A stretch of 64,000 nt of DNA from Streptomyces camponoticapitis (GTDB lineage Bacteria; Actinomycetota; Actinomycetes; Streptomycetales; Streptomycetaceae). Both the position numbers and the translations under genes were made by a program. The stretch lies in contig NZ_BMMV01000003.1 in NCBI RefSeq assembly GCF_014646115.1, positions 62,001 through 126,000 of the forward strand. Direction: 5' to 3'. Under the pieces are notes generated by a model. The model was not told the DNA's origin and ran no database searches. It saw nothing but the letters and a program-made list of their open reading frames with translations. Shown piece after piece: positions 44,157 through 52,899 of this stretch. Positions within the stretch are counted from its first letter, which is position 1; every line of letters begins with the position of its first letter.

Positions 44157-45143
44157 TTACGGGCGCAGCAGCAGGATCTTGCCGACGTGGTCGCCCGACT
44201 CCAGCGCGCGGTGCGCCTCCGCCGCCTCCGACAGCGGGAAGGTGCGGTCCACGATGGGCCGCACCTGCCCGGCGCCGATCAGCGGCCAGACGTGCTCCCG
44301 TACGGCGGCGACTATCGACGCCTTCTCGCCGAGCGGACGTCCCCGCAGCGATGTCGCCGTGATCGCGGCGCGCTTGCCCAGGAGGGCGGCCAGGTTCAGC
44401 TCACCCTTCACCCCGCCCTGGAGACCGATCACCGCGAGGCGGCCGTTGACGGCCAGGGCCTTCACATTGCGGCCGAGGTACTTGGCGCCGACGATGTCGA
44501 GGATGACATCCGCCCCGACGCCGTCCGTGGCCTTCTTCAGCTCCTCGACGAAGTCCTGCTCGCGGTAGTCGATCAGGATGTCCGCGCCCAACTCCGCGCA
44601 GCGCGCCAGCTTTTCGGGCCCACCCGCCGTGACGGCGACCCGCGCGCCGACCGACTTCGCGAGCTGGATCGCCATCGTGCCGATGCCGCTCGCGCCACCG
44701 TGCGCCAACAGCGTCTCGCCGGGGCGCAGATGGGCGATCATGAAGACGTTCGACCACACGGTGGCGGTCACTTCGGGAAGCCCGGCGGCCGTCACCAGGT
44801 CCACGCCGTCGGGTATGGGGAGCAGCTGGCCCACGGGGACCGCGACCTTCTCGGCGTAACCGCCGCCCGAGAGCAGGGCGCACACCTCGTCGCCGACCGA
44901 CCAGCCCGAGCCCTCGGTGCCAGGGCCGAGCGCGGCTATCCGGCCCGCGCACTCCAGACCGGGGTAGGGGGACGCGCCGGGGGGCGGATCGTAGTTGCCC
45001 TGGCGTTGCAGCAGATCGGCGCGGTTGACCGCGCTCGCCGCGACGTCGACGAGGACCTCGCCCTCGGTGAGTACGGGATCGGGCACTTCGGCCCAGACGA
45101 GCGCCTCTGGGCCACCGGGTTCCGGAATCGTGATCGCATACAT
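44157..45143 (-). CDS. Quinone oxidoreductase (MDR superfamily, PIG3-like)
   Basis: This 328-residue NADPH-dependent reductase has an N-terminal GroES-like domain (about 25-110, PYPGLECAGRIAALGPG, VGDEVCALLSGGGYAE) and a Rossmann domain (about 120-260) with nucleotide motif HGGASGIGTMAIQLA. The zinc-binding Cys/His ligands of alcohol dehydrogenases are absent. It resembles the TP53I3/PIG3 group that reduces ortho-quinones. It is read from ATG 45143 and does not overlap its neighbours. Confidence 0.9.
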   Translation of the reverse strand: MYAITIPEPGGPEALVWAEVPDPVLTEGEVLVDVAASAVNRADLLQRQGNYDPPPGASPYPGLECAGRIAALGPGTEGSGWSVGDEVCALLSGGGYAEKVAVPVGQLLPIPDGVDLVTAAGLPEVTATVWSNVFMIAHLRPGETLLAHGGASGIGTMAIQLAKSVGARVAVTAGGPEKLARCAELGADILIDYREQDFVEELKKATDGVGADVILDIVGAKYLGRNVKALAVNGRLAVIGLQGGVKGELNLAALLGKRAAITATSLRGRPLGEKASIVAAVREHVWPLIGAGQVRPIVDRTFPLSEAAEAHRALESGDHVGKILLLRP

Positions 45144-45260
45144 GGACGGGAGGCTACCCCCCGGCTCTGCGCGCAGTACCGCTCGCGGGTGCGGACTCCG
45201 GCCCGTATGCCCCGCCCCCGGTCACGGGCCGCGGGACGGCGGTGGCCGGCAGCCGGCCGG

Positions 45261-46349
45261 TCAGTCCGACTTGCTCTGCTCCGGACTGGGATCCGCCCGC
45301 ACGATCGTGATCAGCCGGTCGGTGAGCTGGAGCGGGCTGGCCGACGGGTCGTCGTACCCCAGCAGCCGGTGCCCGCGCAGGACACTGACCACCAGATCGT
45401 CCGTCTCTCGTACGCTCCGCCCCACCTCGGCCTTTATCACCGGTCGTTCGATGAGATCGAGACCGCTGCCCTGCTGGATCAGGTCCTCCATCACCGTGCC
45501 CGCGACGGGGCTGAGCACGGAGAGCCCGAGCAGCCGGCCGGCCGCGCTGGCGCTGGTGATCACGGCGTCCGCGCCGGACTGGCGCAGCAGCGGCGCGTTC
45601 TCCTCCTCGCGTACGGCGGCGACGATCTTCGCCCCGCGGTTGAGCTGACGCGCGGTCAGCGCCACCAGTACCGCCGTGTCGTCGCGCTGAGTGGCGATCA
45701 CCACCTGTCGCGCCCGCTGGAGTTCGGCCCGCAGCAGTACGTCGCTCCGGGTCGCGTCGCCCATGACGCCCACGAATCCGTCCGCGTTCGCCGCCTCGAT
45801 CACCTTCGCGCTGGGGTCGACGATGACGATCTGGTCCTTCTTGAGACCGGTCGCGCAGAGGGTCTGCACCGCCGACCGGCCCTTGGTGCCGAAGCCGACG
45901 ATGATCGTGTGGTCACGCAAGTTGGACCTCCAGCGGTTCAGCCGCCACTCCTCCCGGGTGCGCTCCGTGAGGACCTCAAGAGTGGTGCCGACCAGGATGA
46001 TCAGAAAGAGCACGCGCAGCGGTGTGACCAGCACGACGTTGATGAGCCGGGCCGCGTCGCTGTACGGGACGATATCGCCGTAACCCGTGGTGGAGAGGGT
46101 GACGGTGGCGTAGTAGACGGAGTCGAGGAAATCGACCGAGGCATCCGAGTTGTCGTGATAGCCGGTGCGGTCGATCCAGACGATGAAGACCGTGGTGGCC
46201 AGCACCCCCAGCGCCATCAGAAGCCGCTTGCTGACCTGCCGCAGCGGCCGGTCGACGATCCGGCGCGGCAGCTTCACCCGACTGGTGACCAGGTGTTCGT
46301 CGGCATGGCGCGCCATGGCGTCTTGGCCGGGAAGTTTCACGTGAAACAC
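45261..46349 (-). CDS. Two-helix potassium channel with RCK/TrkA-N domain
   Basis: This 362-residue K+ channel subunit has a first helix at about 42-62 (RLLMALGVLATTVFIVWID), a pore helix with selectivity filter TLSTTGYGDIVPY (about 84-97) and a second helix (about 105-125, VLVTPLRVLFLIILVGTTLEVL). An NAD(H)-binding RCK domain (about 145-270; IIVGFGTKGRSAV) and a TrkA-C-like end (about 280-350) follow. The architecture is MthK-like. GTG 46349 gives FHVKLPGQDA; the first codons lie inside the parS site. ATG 46316 (MARHADEHL) is an alternative start that would leave parS between the genes. It is last of a mobA-moeA-channel set. Confidence 0.92.
   Translation of the reverse strand: MFHVKLPGQDAMARHADEHLVTSRVKLPRRIVDRPLRQVSKRLLMALGVLATTVFIVWIDRTGYHDNSDASVDFLDSVYYATVTLSTTGYGDIVPYSDAARLINVVLVTPLRVLFLIILVGTTLEVLTERTREEWRLNRWRSNLRDHTIIVGFGTKGRSAVQTLCATGLKKDQIVIVDPSAKVIEAANADGFVGVMGDATRSDVLLRAELQRARQVVIATQRDDTAVLVALTARQLNRGAKIVAAVREEENAPLLRQSGADAVITSASAAGRLLGLSVLSPVAGTVMEDLIQQGSGLDLIERPVIKAEVGRSVRETDDLVVSVLRGHRLLGYDDPSASPLQLTDRLITIVRADPSPEQSKSD
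46334..46347. promoter_or_regulatory. parS: parS centromere site (ParB binding)
   Basis: GTTTCACGTGAAAC is a perfect 14-bp palindrome and identical to the Streptomyces/Bacillus parS consensus. ParB binds such sites to organise the origin region for chromosome segregation. It covers the TGA stop of moeA and the start codons of the K+ channel gene. No second exact copy was found by eye in the window. In Streptomyces the parS sites cluster around oriC, so the window is probably oriC-proximal. Confidence 0.93.
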
Positions 46350-47830
46350 CCGTCATCGATCGAGCCGGTGGCATCGGTCCAGGCGGCCCAGGGCAGGTCG
46401 AGGACTTCCAGTTCATCACCCGGACGCGCGCCGCCGGGGGGCACGACCGCGAGCCCGTCGGCGACGGCGATGCCGCGCAGCATGGCCGGACCGTTGTAGC
46501 GCAGCGGCACGAGCCGGTCGTCGCGGTGGACGAAGGGAACGAGCCGGGTGTCGTGGGGGTGGCCGTGCACCTCGTCCCGTACGGGCGCGTGGTACGCGGG
46601 CGCGGGCGCCCGGCCGCCGAGTGCCCGCAGCAGCGGCTCGGCGAGGGTCAGCAGCCCCGATACGGCGGCGAGCGGATTGCCCGGCAGGCCCACCAGATGG
46701 CGGCCGGAGGCGAGCCTGGCCAGCAGCATGGGGTGGCCGGGGCGTACGGCGACCCCGTCCACGAGCAGTTCGGCACCCGCCCTGGTCAGCACGGGGTGGA
46801 CATGGTCGACGGGGCCGCCGGCCGTACCGCCCGTGGTGAGGACCAGATCGGCCTCGGACTCGGTCACCGCCCGGTACAGGGCGTGCTCGTCGTCGGCGAC
46901 CCGCCGGGTGTCGATGACCTCGGCGCCGAGTGCGCGCAGCCAGGGCGCGATCATCGGGCCGAGCGCGTCACGGATGAGGCCGTCGTGGGGCAGTCCCCGG
47001 ACGAGGAGTTCGTCGCCGAGGACCAGGATGTCGACGGTCGGGCGGCGGGCGGTGAGCAGTTCGTCGTAACCGGCGGCGGCGGCGAGGCCGAGCACCGCCG
47101 GAGTCACCACGGCGCCCGCGGGCAGGAGTTGGTCGCCGGAGCGGCACTCCTGGGCACGGGGGCGGATGTCCTGGCCGTGGACCACCTGGCGTTCGGCGTG
47201 GAGGTGGCCGGTGGTGTCCGTGCGGGCGTGCTCGCTGCGGAGCACGGCGGTGGTGTCGGGCGGGACGCGGGCGCCGGTGGCGATCCGTACGGCTGTGCCG
47301 TCCGGGAGCGGGGTGGCGGCGGCGTGCCCCGCGAGGATGCCGGTGTCGGCGGCGGGGGGTGCGTCCTCAGTCGTGGGGTCCGCCGCTTCGTCGGGCTCCA
47401 CGGGTCGTACGGACCAGGGGCCCGGTCCGGACACCGCCCAGCCGTCCATCGCGGAGGTGTCGAAGGACGGCAGGTCGGTGAGGGCGGTCAGGGGCTCGGC
47501 GAGCACATGACCCAGGGCCTGTTCGAGGGGGACGCGGCGGGTGCGGGCGGGGTTCGAGGGGCTGCTGAGGTCTTCCGCGGGCGCGGACTCGGGCGCGGTC
47601 GCCATCGCCGCCGCCGAACGGCCGGAGCGGGCCGCGATCGCACGGGCCTCGGCCCACGGCACTGCCCGGTGCCTGTCCCTGCCTGCCGCTTGCCTCGCCG
47701 GCGCGGAGCTGTGGTCGGTGCCGTGGCACGCGCCGGCGCCCGGCTCCTCGCCCCGGCCCGCCTCCGGCTGCCTGGCGAACAGCGCGAGGACGTCCTCGAC
47801 GCCGTCGACCTCGCGGTCCTGAGCCGTCAT
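46337..47830 (-). CDS. moeA: Molybdopterin molybdenumtransferase
   Basis: This 497-residue enzyme inserts molybdate into adenylated molybdopterin in the last step of Moco synthesis. Domain I-II has LEQALGHVLAEPLTALTDLPSFDTSAMDGWAV (about 103-134) with PxxDxSAMDG, then VRIATGARVPPDTTAVL. The MogA-like domain has VLVLGDELL-type sequence (DILVLGDELLVRG), LVLTTGGTAGGPVD and the domain IV GNPLAAV. The ATG 47830 (MTAQDREVDGVEDVLALF) overlaps the mobA stop by ATGA. The first about 95 residues are longer than in E. coli MoeA and Ala/Arg-rich. Its stop lies within parS. Confidence 0.9.
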   Translation of the reverse strand: MTAQDREVDGVEDVLALFARQPEAGRGEEPGAGACHGTDHSSAPARQAAGRDRHRAVPWAEARAIAARSGRSAAAMATAPESAPAEDLSSPSNPARTRRVPLEQALGHVLAEPLTALTDLPSFDTSAMDGWAVSGPGPWSVRPVEPDEAADPTTEDAPPAADTGILAGHAAATPLPDGTAVRIATGARVPPDTTAVLRSEHARTDTTGHLHAERQVVHGQDIRPRAQECRSGDQLLPAGAVVTPAVLGLAAAAGYDELLTARRPTVDILVLGDELLVRGLPHDGLIRDALGPMIAPWLRALGAEVIDTRRVADDEHALYRAVTESEADLVLTTGGTAGGPVDHVHPVLTRAGAELLVDGVAVRPGHPMLLARLASGRHLVGLPGNPLAAVSGLLTLAEPLLRALGGRAPAPAYHAPVRDEVHGHPHDTRLVPFVHRDDRLVPLRYNGPAMLRGIAVADGLAVVPPGGARPGDELEVLDLPWAAWTDATGSIDDGCFT

Positions 47831-48756
47831 CCGGCGTCGGCCCCCTCGGCCCTGCCGCCGTTCCCGTCCTTCCCTCTCTTTCCTTCCGTCTCGTCCTTCC
47901 CGTCCGTCTCGTCTGCCCAGCGCAGGGCGAGGGCCACGGCCTTCCGGGACGCCTCGGCCACCGCCTCGGGACCTCCGCCGCCCGCCGCCGCACGTCCCGC
48001 CGCGTACCCGACCAGAAAGGTCGTCAGCGGCGCGGCCGGCCGCGCCACACCGTGCGCGGCGTCGCGGGCGAGATCGAGCAGGAGCTTGATGTCGACGTCG
48101 AGTTCGAGGCCGAGTTCGTCCTTGACCGCGGTAATCCATTCATCCAGCACCGTTCCATGCTCCCTGATGCGTGCCCGCGCTGTGGAGATGTCTTCCCAGG
48201 TGTCGCAGTCGAAGGATGCGAGCGGGTCGACGTCCGCAGCGACCCGGGCGAGGTCGAGTTCATTCGTCAGCAGTCGGAGCGGCAGCCCTGCGATGCTGCC
48301 GTACTCGGTGGCGAGGAGGGCGATCTCGCGGCGCAGCGGTTCGGTGCGGTACGCCGCGACCAGCGGCTGGTCGCGGCCGTCCGCGTCGGTGAGCAGCGCG
48401 CCTTCCCGTTCGGCGTCGGCCGCGAGCACGTCCAGAAGCCGGCGCGTCGTCTCCCGTGTCAGGAAGGGCAGATCGGCGGAGAGCACGAGCACCGTGTCCG
48501 CCTCGACGTGCCGTACCCCCGCGTCGAGCGCGGCGACCGGGCCACCGCCCGGTGGCTCCTCGCGCGCCCAGCGCACCGGCCGCGCCGTGGGCCGCCGACC
48601 GCCCACGACCACGGTCCGCGCGGCGTCGGCGCACGCGCCGAGCACCCGGTCGAGCAGCGCCCGGCCGCCGACGCTGACGGCGGGCTTGTCGACCCCGCCG
48701 AGCCGCTTGGCGGCACCTCCGGCGAGCACGATGGCGTCATGGGCGGTCATGGTCAT
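47827..48756 (-). CDS. mobA: MobA-like nucleotidyltransferase fused to a DUF6457-type domain
   Basis: This 309-residue protein has an N-terminal NTP-transferase fold (about 1-190) with the nucleotide motif IVLAGGAAKRLGGVDKPAV and DLPFLT (metal-binding Asp), as in MobA, which makes molybdopterin guanine dinucleotide. A C-terminal DUF6457-like helical domain (about 205-280, LDEWITAVKDELGLELDVDIKLLLDLARDAAHG, residues within that span) is followed by a Lys/Glu/Gly-rich tail. ATG 48756 or 48750 is the start. ATGA overlap with moeA shows a Moco operon; the extra domain is likely to act on the same cofactor but has no known function. Confidence 0.85.
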   Translation of the reverse strand: MTMTAHDAIVLAGGAAKRLGGVDKPAVSVGGRALLDRVLGACADAARTVVVGGRRPTARPVRWAREEPPGGGPVAALDAGVRHVEADTVLVLSADLPFLTRETTRRLLDVLAADAEREGALLTDADGRDQPLVAAYRTEPLRREIALLATEYGSIAGLPLRLLTNELDLARVAADVDPLASFDCDTWEDISTARARIREHGTVLDEWITAVKDELGLELDVDIKLLLDLARDAAHGVARPAAPLTTFLVGYAAGRAAAGGGGPEAVAEASRKAVALALRWADETDGKDETEGKRGKDGNGGRAEGADAG

Positions 48757-49100
48757 GGCTGAAGTATGGTCCGCGATCGCGTGTCCGACGCATGTGATGT
48801 CGGACCGTGATGTACGACCGTGATCTTGGCCGGGTCCCGACGGTGATGGCGACCGGTGCGGAATGTGATCTTGGCCCCGCTCCTTCGGCCTCGTCCGGGA
48901 GAGCCCGAGCACATGCGCCGGCGCCTCGGTGACATTCCGCTCGTACGGCGCGTTCGCCGCCCGCGTCACCAGCGCGTCCGCGTGACGGGCACGATCAGCC
49001 GGAAGCCGCTCGGCGACCCCGTCCGCGTCCACCCGGCTCGGCACGGCACGGTCGCCGCGGGCTGCCGGGTGGTACGGAACGTGATCGTGCCCGGCGTGGT
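48757..49100. other. 344-bp region without a gene upstream of mobA, with direct repeats
   Basis: This region lies between the start of mobA and the end of bkd operon 2. GTGATCTTGGCC occurs at 48820-48831 and 48865-48876, 45 bp apart, and a hairpin TCCGAC/GTCGGA lies at 48784-48804. Much of the stretch is open in the mobA frame and has coding-like composition but no start or recognised domain. It may hold the promoter of the Moco operon plus a gene remnant. Confidence 0.5.
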
Positions 49101-50516
49101 CTACAACGTGCGCAGCAGCACCGCCGGTTGTTCCACGCAGTCCGCGACGTACCGGAGGAACCCGCCCGCCGTGCCGCCGTCGCACACCCGGTGGTCGAAG
49201 GTGAGGGAGAGCTGGACGACCTGGCGTACGGCCAACTCGCCCTGGTGCACCCACGGTTTGGCGACGATACGGCCGATGCCGAGCATCGCGGCCTCGGGGT
49301 GGTTGATGATCGGCGTGGAGCCGTCGACGCCGAACACGCCGTAGTTGTTCAGCGTGAACGTGCCGCCCGTCAGATCGGCCGGAGTCAGCGTCCCCGACCG
49401 GCCGGCCTCCGTGAGCCGGGCGAACTCCGCGCTCAGGGACTCCGCCGAACGGTTCTGCGCGTCCCGTACGACGGGGACGACCAGCCCGCGGTCGGTCTGC
49501 GCGGCGAAGCCGAGATGGACGTCGCGCAGGCGGACGATCTCCCTGGCTTCCATGTCCACCGTGGAGTTGAGCTCCGGGAAGCGCGCGAGCGCCGCCGTGC
49601 AGATCCGCGCCAGCAGGGCGATGAGGGAGATCTTCGGTCCGCCGGCCGCGTTGGCGGCCGTCCTCGCCGCCATCAGTTCCGTCGCGTCCGCGTCGACCCA
49701 GCAGGTCGCCTCGGGGATCTCACGCCGGCTGCGGCTGAGCTTGTCGGCGACCGCGCCACGCACACCGCGCAGCGGTACCCGCTCGGTGACCGCCCCGGCG
49801 GCGGAAGAGGAAGCGGGGGCGGTGGGCGCCGCTGTCTGCTCTGCCGGCTGTCCGGCCTGCTCGATCCGCTCGATGGCCTGCTCGACGTCGCACCGCAGGA
49901 TCAGCCCGTCCCGGCCCGATCCGGCCAGCTCCCGGAGATCGAGCCCGTTCTGCCGGGCCAGCCGCCGCACCAGCGGCGAGATGACCGGAACGGGCCCCGA
50001 ACGCTCAGGTGCGGGTGTCGGCGCCGGCGACGGCGGATCGACAAGCACGACCGGGGCGACCGGGGCGGCAGGCCCGGCCGCTGCCGGAGCCGCGCCGACG
50101 ACCGTCGCGGGGCGCACCCGGCGCCGCCGGGCGGCCGGAGCCCCCGTGCCGTAGCCGACCAGCACGTTCCCCGACGTCTCGCCCGAGCCCGACCCTGCGG
50201 CCGCGGCCGCCTCGGTGCCCGGACCGGAACCCGAATCCGCGCCGGGACCGGCGGCGGTGGCCGGCTCCGACGCCCCCACCGCCACCGTCAGCAGCGGCGC
50301 GCCGACCGGCAGCTCCGTGCCCTCCTCGCCGTACCGCGCGGTCACCACGCCCCCGTAGGGGCACGGGACCTCCACCATCGCCTTGGCCGTCTCGACCTCG
50401 ACGACGGGCTGGTCGATGGCGACGACGTCGCCGACCGCCACCAGCCAGCGGACGATCTCGGCCTCGGTCAGCCCCTCACCGAGATCCGGCAGCTTGAATT
50501 CGAGCACCTGGGCCAT
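49101..50516 (-). CDS. bkdC2: Branched-chain 2-oxoacid dehydrogenase E2, copy 2
   Basis: This 471-residue dihydrolipoyl acyltransferase has one lipoyl domain (about 3-78; lipoyl-Lys in VETAKAMVE), a Pro/Ala-rich linker, a subunit-binding domain (about 178-215; LVRRLARQNGLDLRELAGSGRDG) and the catalytic domain (about 240-471; TFDHRVCDG with active His). ATG 50516 shares the A of the E1beta stop (TGATG), so translation is coupled. Copy 1 lies 21 kb to the left on the same strand; the catalytic domains are clearly homologous but differ widely, so the duplication is old. Confidence 0.92.
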   Translation of the reverse strand: MAQVLEFKLPDLGEGLTEAEIVRWLVAVGDVVAIDQPVVEVETAKAMVEVPCPYGGVVTARYGEEGTELPVGAPLLTVAVGASEPATAAGPGADSGSGPGTEAAAAAGSGSGETSGNVLVGYGTGAPAARRRRVRPATVVGAAPAAAGPAAPVAPVVLVDPPSPAPTPAPERSGPVPVISPLVRRLARQNGLDLRELAGSGRDGLILRCDVEQAIERIEQAGQPAEQTAAPTAPASSSAAGAVTERVPLRGVRGAVADKLSRSRREIPEATCWVDADATELMAARTAANAAGGPKISLIALLARICTAALARFPELNSTVDMEAREIVRLRDVHLGFAAQTDRGLVVPVVRDAQNRSAESLSAEFARLTEAGRSGTLTPADLTGGTFTLNNYGVFGVDGSTPIINHPEAAMLGIGRIVAKPWVHQGELAVRQVVQLSLTFDHRVCDGGTAGGFLRYVADCVEQPAVLLRTL

Positions 50517-51547
50517 CAGCTGTCCGCCTCCCACTGAAGCCGCGCGACCGCGTCCAGCACCCGGTCCACACCCGGCAGATGGTGCTGTTCCAGCATCGGC
50601 GGCGGATACGGGATGTCGAATCCGGCGACCCGCAGGACCGGCGCCTCCAGATGGTGGAAGCACCGCTCGCTGATCCGGGCGGCGATCTCCCCGCCGGGCC
50701 CGCCGAAACCGTTGGACTCGTGGACGACCACCGCGCGCCCCGTGCGCCGTACGGAGGCGACGACCGTCTCGTCGTCGAAGGGCACCAGCGAGCGCAGGTC
50801 CACCACTTCCAGGTCCCAGCCCTCCGCTCGGGCGGCCTCGGCCGCCTCCAGACAGACGGTGAGGGAAGGACCGTACGTGACGAGCGTGGCGCTCAGTCCC
50901 GTGCGCCGCACGACGGCCCGGCCGATCGGCTCCACCGCCGCCGGTGACTCGGGCGACCACTGCGCCTTCGACCAGTACAGCCGCTTGGGCTCCAGGAAGA
51001 CCACCGGATCGTCGGAGGCGATGGCGGCCCGGAGCATCCCGTACGCGTCCTCGACCGTCGCCGGGGTGACGACGTGGAGGCCGGGCGTCGCCATGTAGTA
51101 CGCCTCGGAGGAGTCGCTGTGGTGCTCGACGCCGCCGATCCCGCCGCCGTACGGCACACGGATGGTGATCGGCAGCGGCAGCGAACCGCGCGTGCGGTTG
51201 CGCATTTTGGCGACATGGCTGGTCAGCTGCTCGAACGCCGGATAGGCGAAGGCGTCGAACTGCATCTCCACGACGGGCCGCAGCCCGTACATCGCCATGC
51301 CGACCGCCGTGCCCAGGATTCCCGCCTCGGCCAGTGGCGTGTCCGTACAGCGGTCCTCGCCGAACTCGGCGGCGAGTCCGTCGGTCACCCGGAAGACCCC
51401 GCCGAGCGTGCCGACGTCCTCACCGAGGACGTGCACGGTCGGGTCCTCGGCCATCGCGTCGCGCATCGCGCGCTGCAACGCCTGCGCCATGGTGGCGGGC
51501 TTCGCCGCCTTGCCGGTCCTCGTCGCCCTGGAGGCCACGGTGGTCAT
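50516..51547 (-). CDS. bkdB2: Branched-chain 2-oxoacid dehydrogenase E1 beta, copy 2
   Basis: This 343-residue ThDP-enzyme subunit has VLGEDVGTLGGVFRVTDGLA (about 40-59), DTPLAEAGILGTAVGMAM and RVPYGGGIGGVEHHSDSSEAYY, and the C-terminal transketolase fold with VLRVAGFDIPYPPPMLE. The N-terminal Lys/Arg-rich segment (about 1-20) is absent from copy 1. ATG 51547 overlaps the E1alpha stop (ATGA). With E1alpha it makes branched acyl groups on ThDP. Confidence 0.93.
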   Translation of the reverse strand: MTTVASRATRTGKAAKPATMAQALQRAMRDAMAEDPTVHVLGEDVGTLGGVFRVTDGLAAEFGEDRCTDTPLAEAGILGTAVGMAMYGLRPVVEMQFDAFAYPAFEQLTSHVAKMRNRTRGSLPLPITIRVPYGGGIGGVEHHSDSSEAYYMATPGLHVVTPATVEDAYGMLRAAIASDDPVVFLEPKRLYWSKAQWSPESPAAVEPIGRAVVRRTGLSATLVTYGPSLTVCLEAAEAARAEGWDLEVVDLRSLVPFDDETVVASVRRTGRAVVVHESNGFGGPGGEIAARISERCFHHLEAPVLRVAGFDIPYPPPMLEQHHLPGVDRVLDAVARLQWEADS

Positions 51548-52725
51548 CGCGTCTCACCCTGTCCCGCCGCGTCGCCGGCCGGGTCGGCCGACGCGTCCAG
51601 CTCGGCCCGCAACTGGGCCGCCTGCTCGCGCAGTTGCGCCGTCTGCTCCGCATAGATGTGCGCGAAGAGGTCCATGGGATCCAGCTCCGGGTCGGCGTTC
51701 ATCCGGTCGCGCAGCCGCGCGGCCATCGCGTCGGCGTCGTCGGCCGCCTTCCTGATCCCGTCCTCGTCGAGCATCCCGCGCTCCGTCAGCTCGTGCTCCA
51801 GCAGCCGGACGGGGTCATGGGCGCGCCACGCCTCGACCTCGCCGTCGCCGCGGTACCGCGTCGCGTCGTCCGCGTTCGTATGAGCCTCGATGCGGTAGGT
51901 CACGGCCTCGATGAGCGTCGGGCCGCCGCCACTCCTGGCCCGCCGCACGGCCTCGGTGAGGACCGAGTGCACCGCCGGGGCGTCGTTCCCGTCGACGAGC
52001 CTGCCGGGCATTCCGTAGCCGACGGCCTTGTGGGCCAGCGACGGCGCCGCGGTCTGCTTGGCGAGCGGGACGGAGATGGCGAAGCCGTTGTTCTGCACGA
52101 AGAAGACGACCGGTGCCTTCCATACGGCGGCGAAGTTCAGCGCCTCGTGGAAGTCGCCCTCGCTGGTGCCTCCGTCGCCGACCATGGCGAGCGCGACCAC
52201 GTCGTCACCCTTGAGGCGCGCGGCGTGGGCCAGCCCGACGGCGTGCGGGAGCTGGGTGGCCAGCGGTGTGGAGAGCGGGGCGATGCGGTGCTCGCGCGGG
52301 TCGTATCCGGTGTGCCAGTCGCCGCGCAGCAGGGTGAGGGCCCGCACGGGGTCCAGGCCGCGTGCCACGACGGCGAGGGTGTCGCGGTAGCTGGGGAAGA
52401 GCCAGTCCTGCTCCTGGAGCACCAGGGCCGCGGCGACCTCGCAGGCCTCCTGGCCGGTGCTCGACGGGTAGACGGCCAGCCGGCCCTGCTTGGTGAGGGC
52501 GGTGGCCTGCGCGTTGAACCGACGGCCGCGGACCAGCTCCGCGTAGAGCCGCCGCAGCAGCTCGGGGTCGGCGTCCGCCACCGCTTCCGTACCCAAGACG
52601 CGGTACGGCTCGGGGTCGGGGAGCAACGGGGCGGGGTCCGTACGGGGCTGCCACGCCGGGGGCGGGGTGGACCGGTGGACGACGGCCCCCGGGGGCTCCT
52701 GGACCGTCGTGCTGCTCTTCTTCAA
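51544..52725 (-). CDS. bkdA2: Branched-chain 2-oxoacid dehydrogenase E1 alpha, copy 2
   Basis: This 393-residue E1alpha has the ThDP motif GDGGTSEGDFHEALNFAAVWKAPVVFFVQNNGFAIS (about 190-224) and conserved region YPSSTGQEACEVAAALV (about 92-108). The start chosen is TTG 52725 (KKSSTTVQEPPG), because GAGGAGG lies about eight bases upstream; a GTG at 52734 would sit directly on that site. It is the first gene of E1alpha-E1beta-E2 and is divergent from the Lrp-type regulator, as in known bkd loci of Streptomyces. Confidence 0.92.
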   Translation of the reverse strand: MKKSSTTVQEPPGAVVHRSTPPPAWQPRTDPAPLLPDPEPYRVLGTEAVADADPELLRRLYAELVRGRRFNAQATALTKQGRLAVYPSSTGQEACEVAAALVLQEQDWLFPSYRDTLAVVARGLDPVRALTLLRGDWHTGYDPREHRIAPLSTPLATQLPHAVGLAHAARLKGDDVVALAMVGDGGTSEGDFHEALNFAAVWKAPVVFFVQNNGFAISVPLAKQTAAPSLAHKAVGYGMPGRLVDGNDAPAVHSVLTEAVRRARSGGGPTLIEAVTYRIEAHTNADDATRYRGDGEVEAWRAHDPVRLLEHELTERGMLDEDGIRKAADDADAMAARLRDRMNADPELDPMDLFAHIYAEQTAQLREQAAQLRAELDASADPAGDAAGQGETR

Positions 52726-52784
52726 CGCGTGCACCTCCTCATGGGAGCGGGCTGGGCGGCGCGTGAGTGTGGCGCGCCTCACCT

Positions 52785-52798
52785 ACCGATTGTTCGGT
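52785..52798. promoter_or_regulatory. Variant of the paa palindrome in the bkdA2-bkdR intergenic region
   Basis: ACCGATTGTTCGGT has the same ACCGA/TCGGT arms as the two paa sites, differing at one base of the central CG (here TG). It lies in the divergent promoter region of bkdA2 and bkdR. It may be a weak site for the TetR regulator or a chance match. Confidence 0.4.
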
Positions 52799-52899
52799 TG
52801 CCGCGCCATTTTGGCTACCGGCGCCTTCAGCCTGTGGACAAACGGTTCTGCACAGCCTGTGATGGGCACAAGGTGTCCAAGAGTGGAGAGGTGGGGGAC

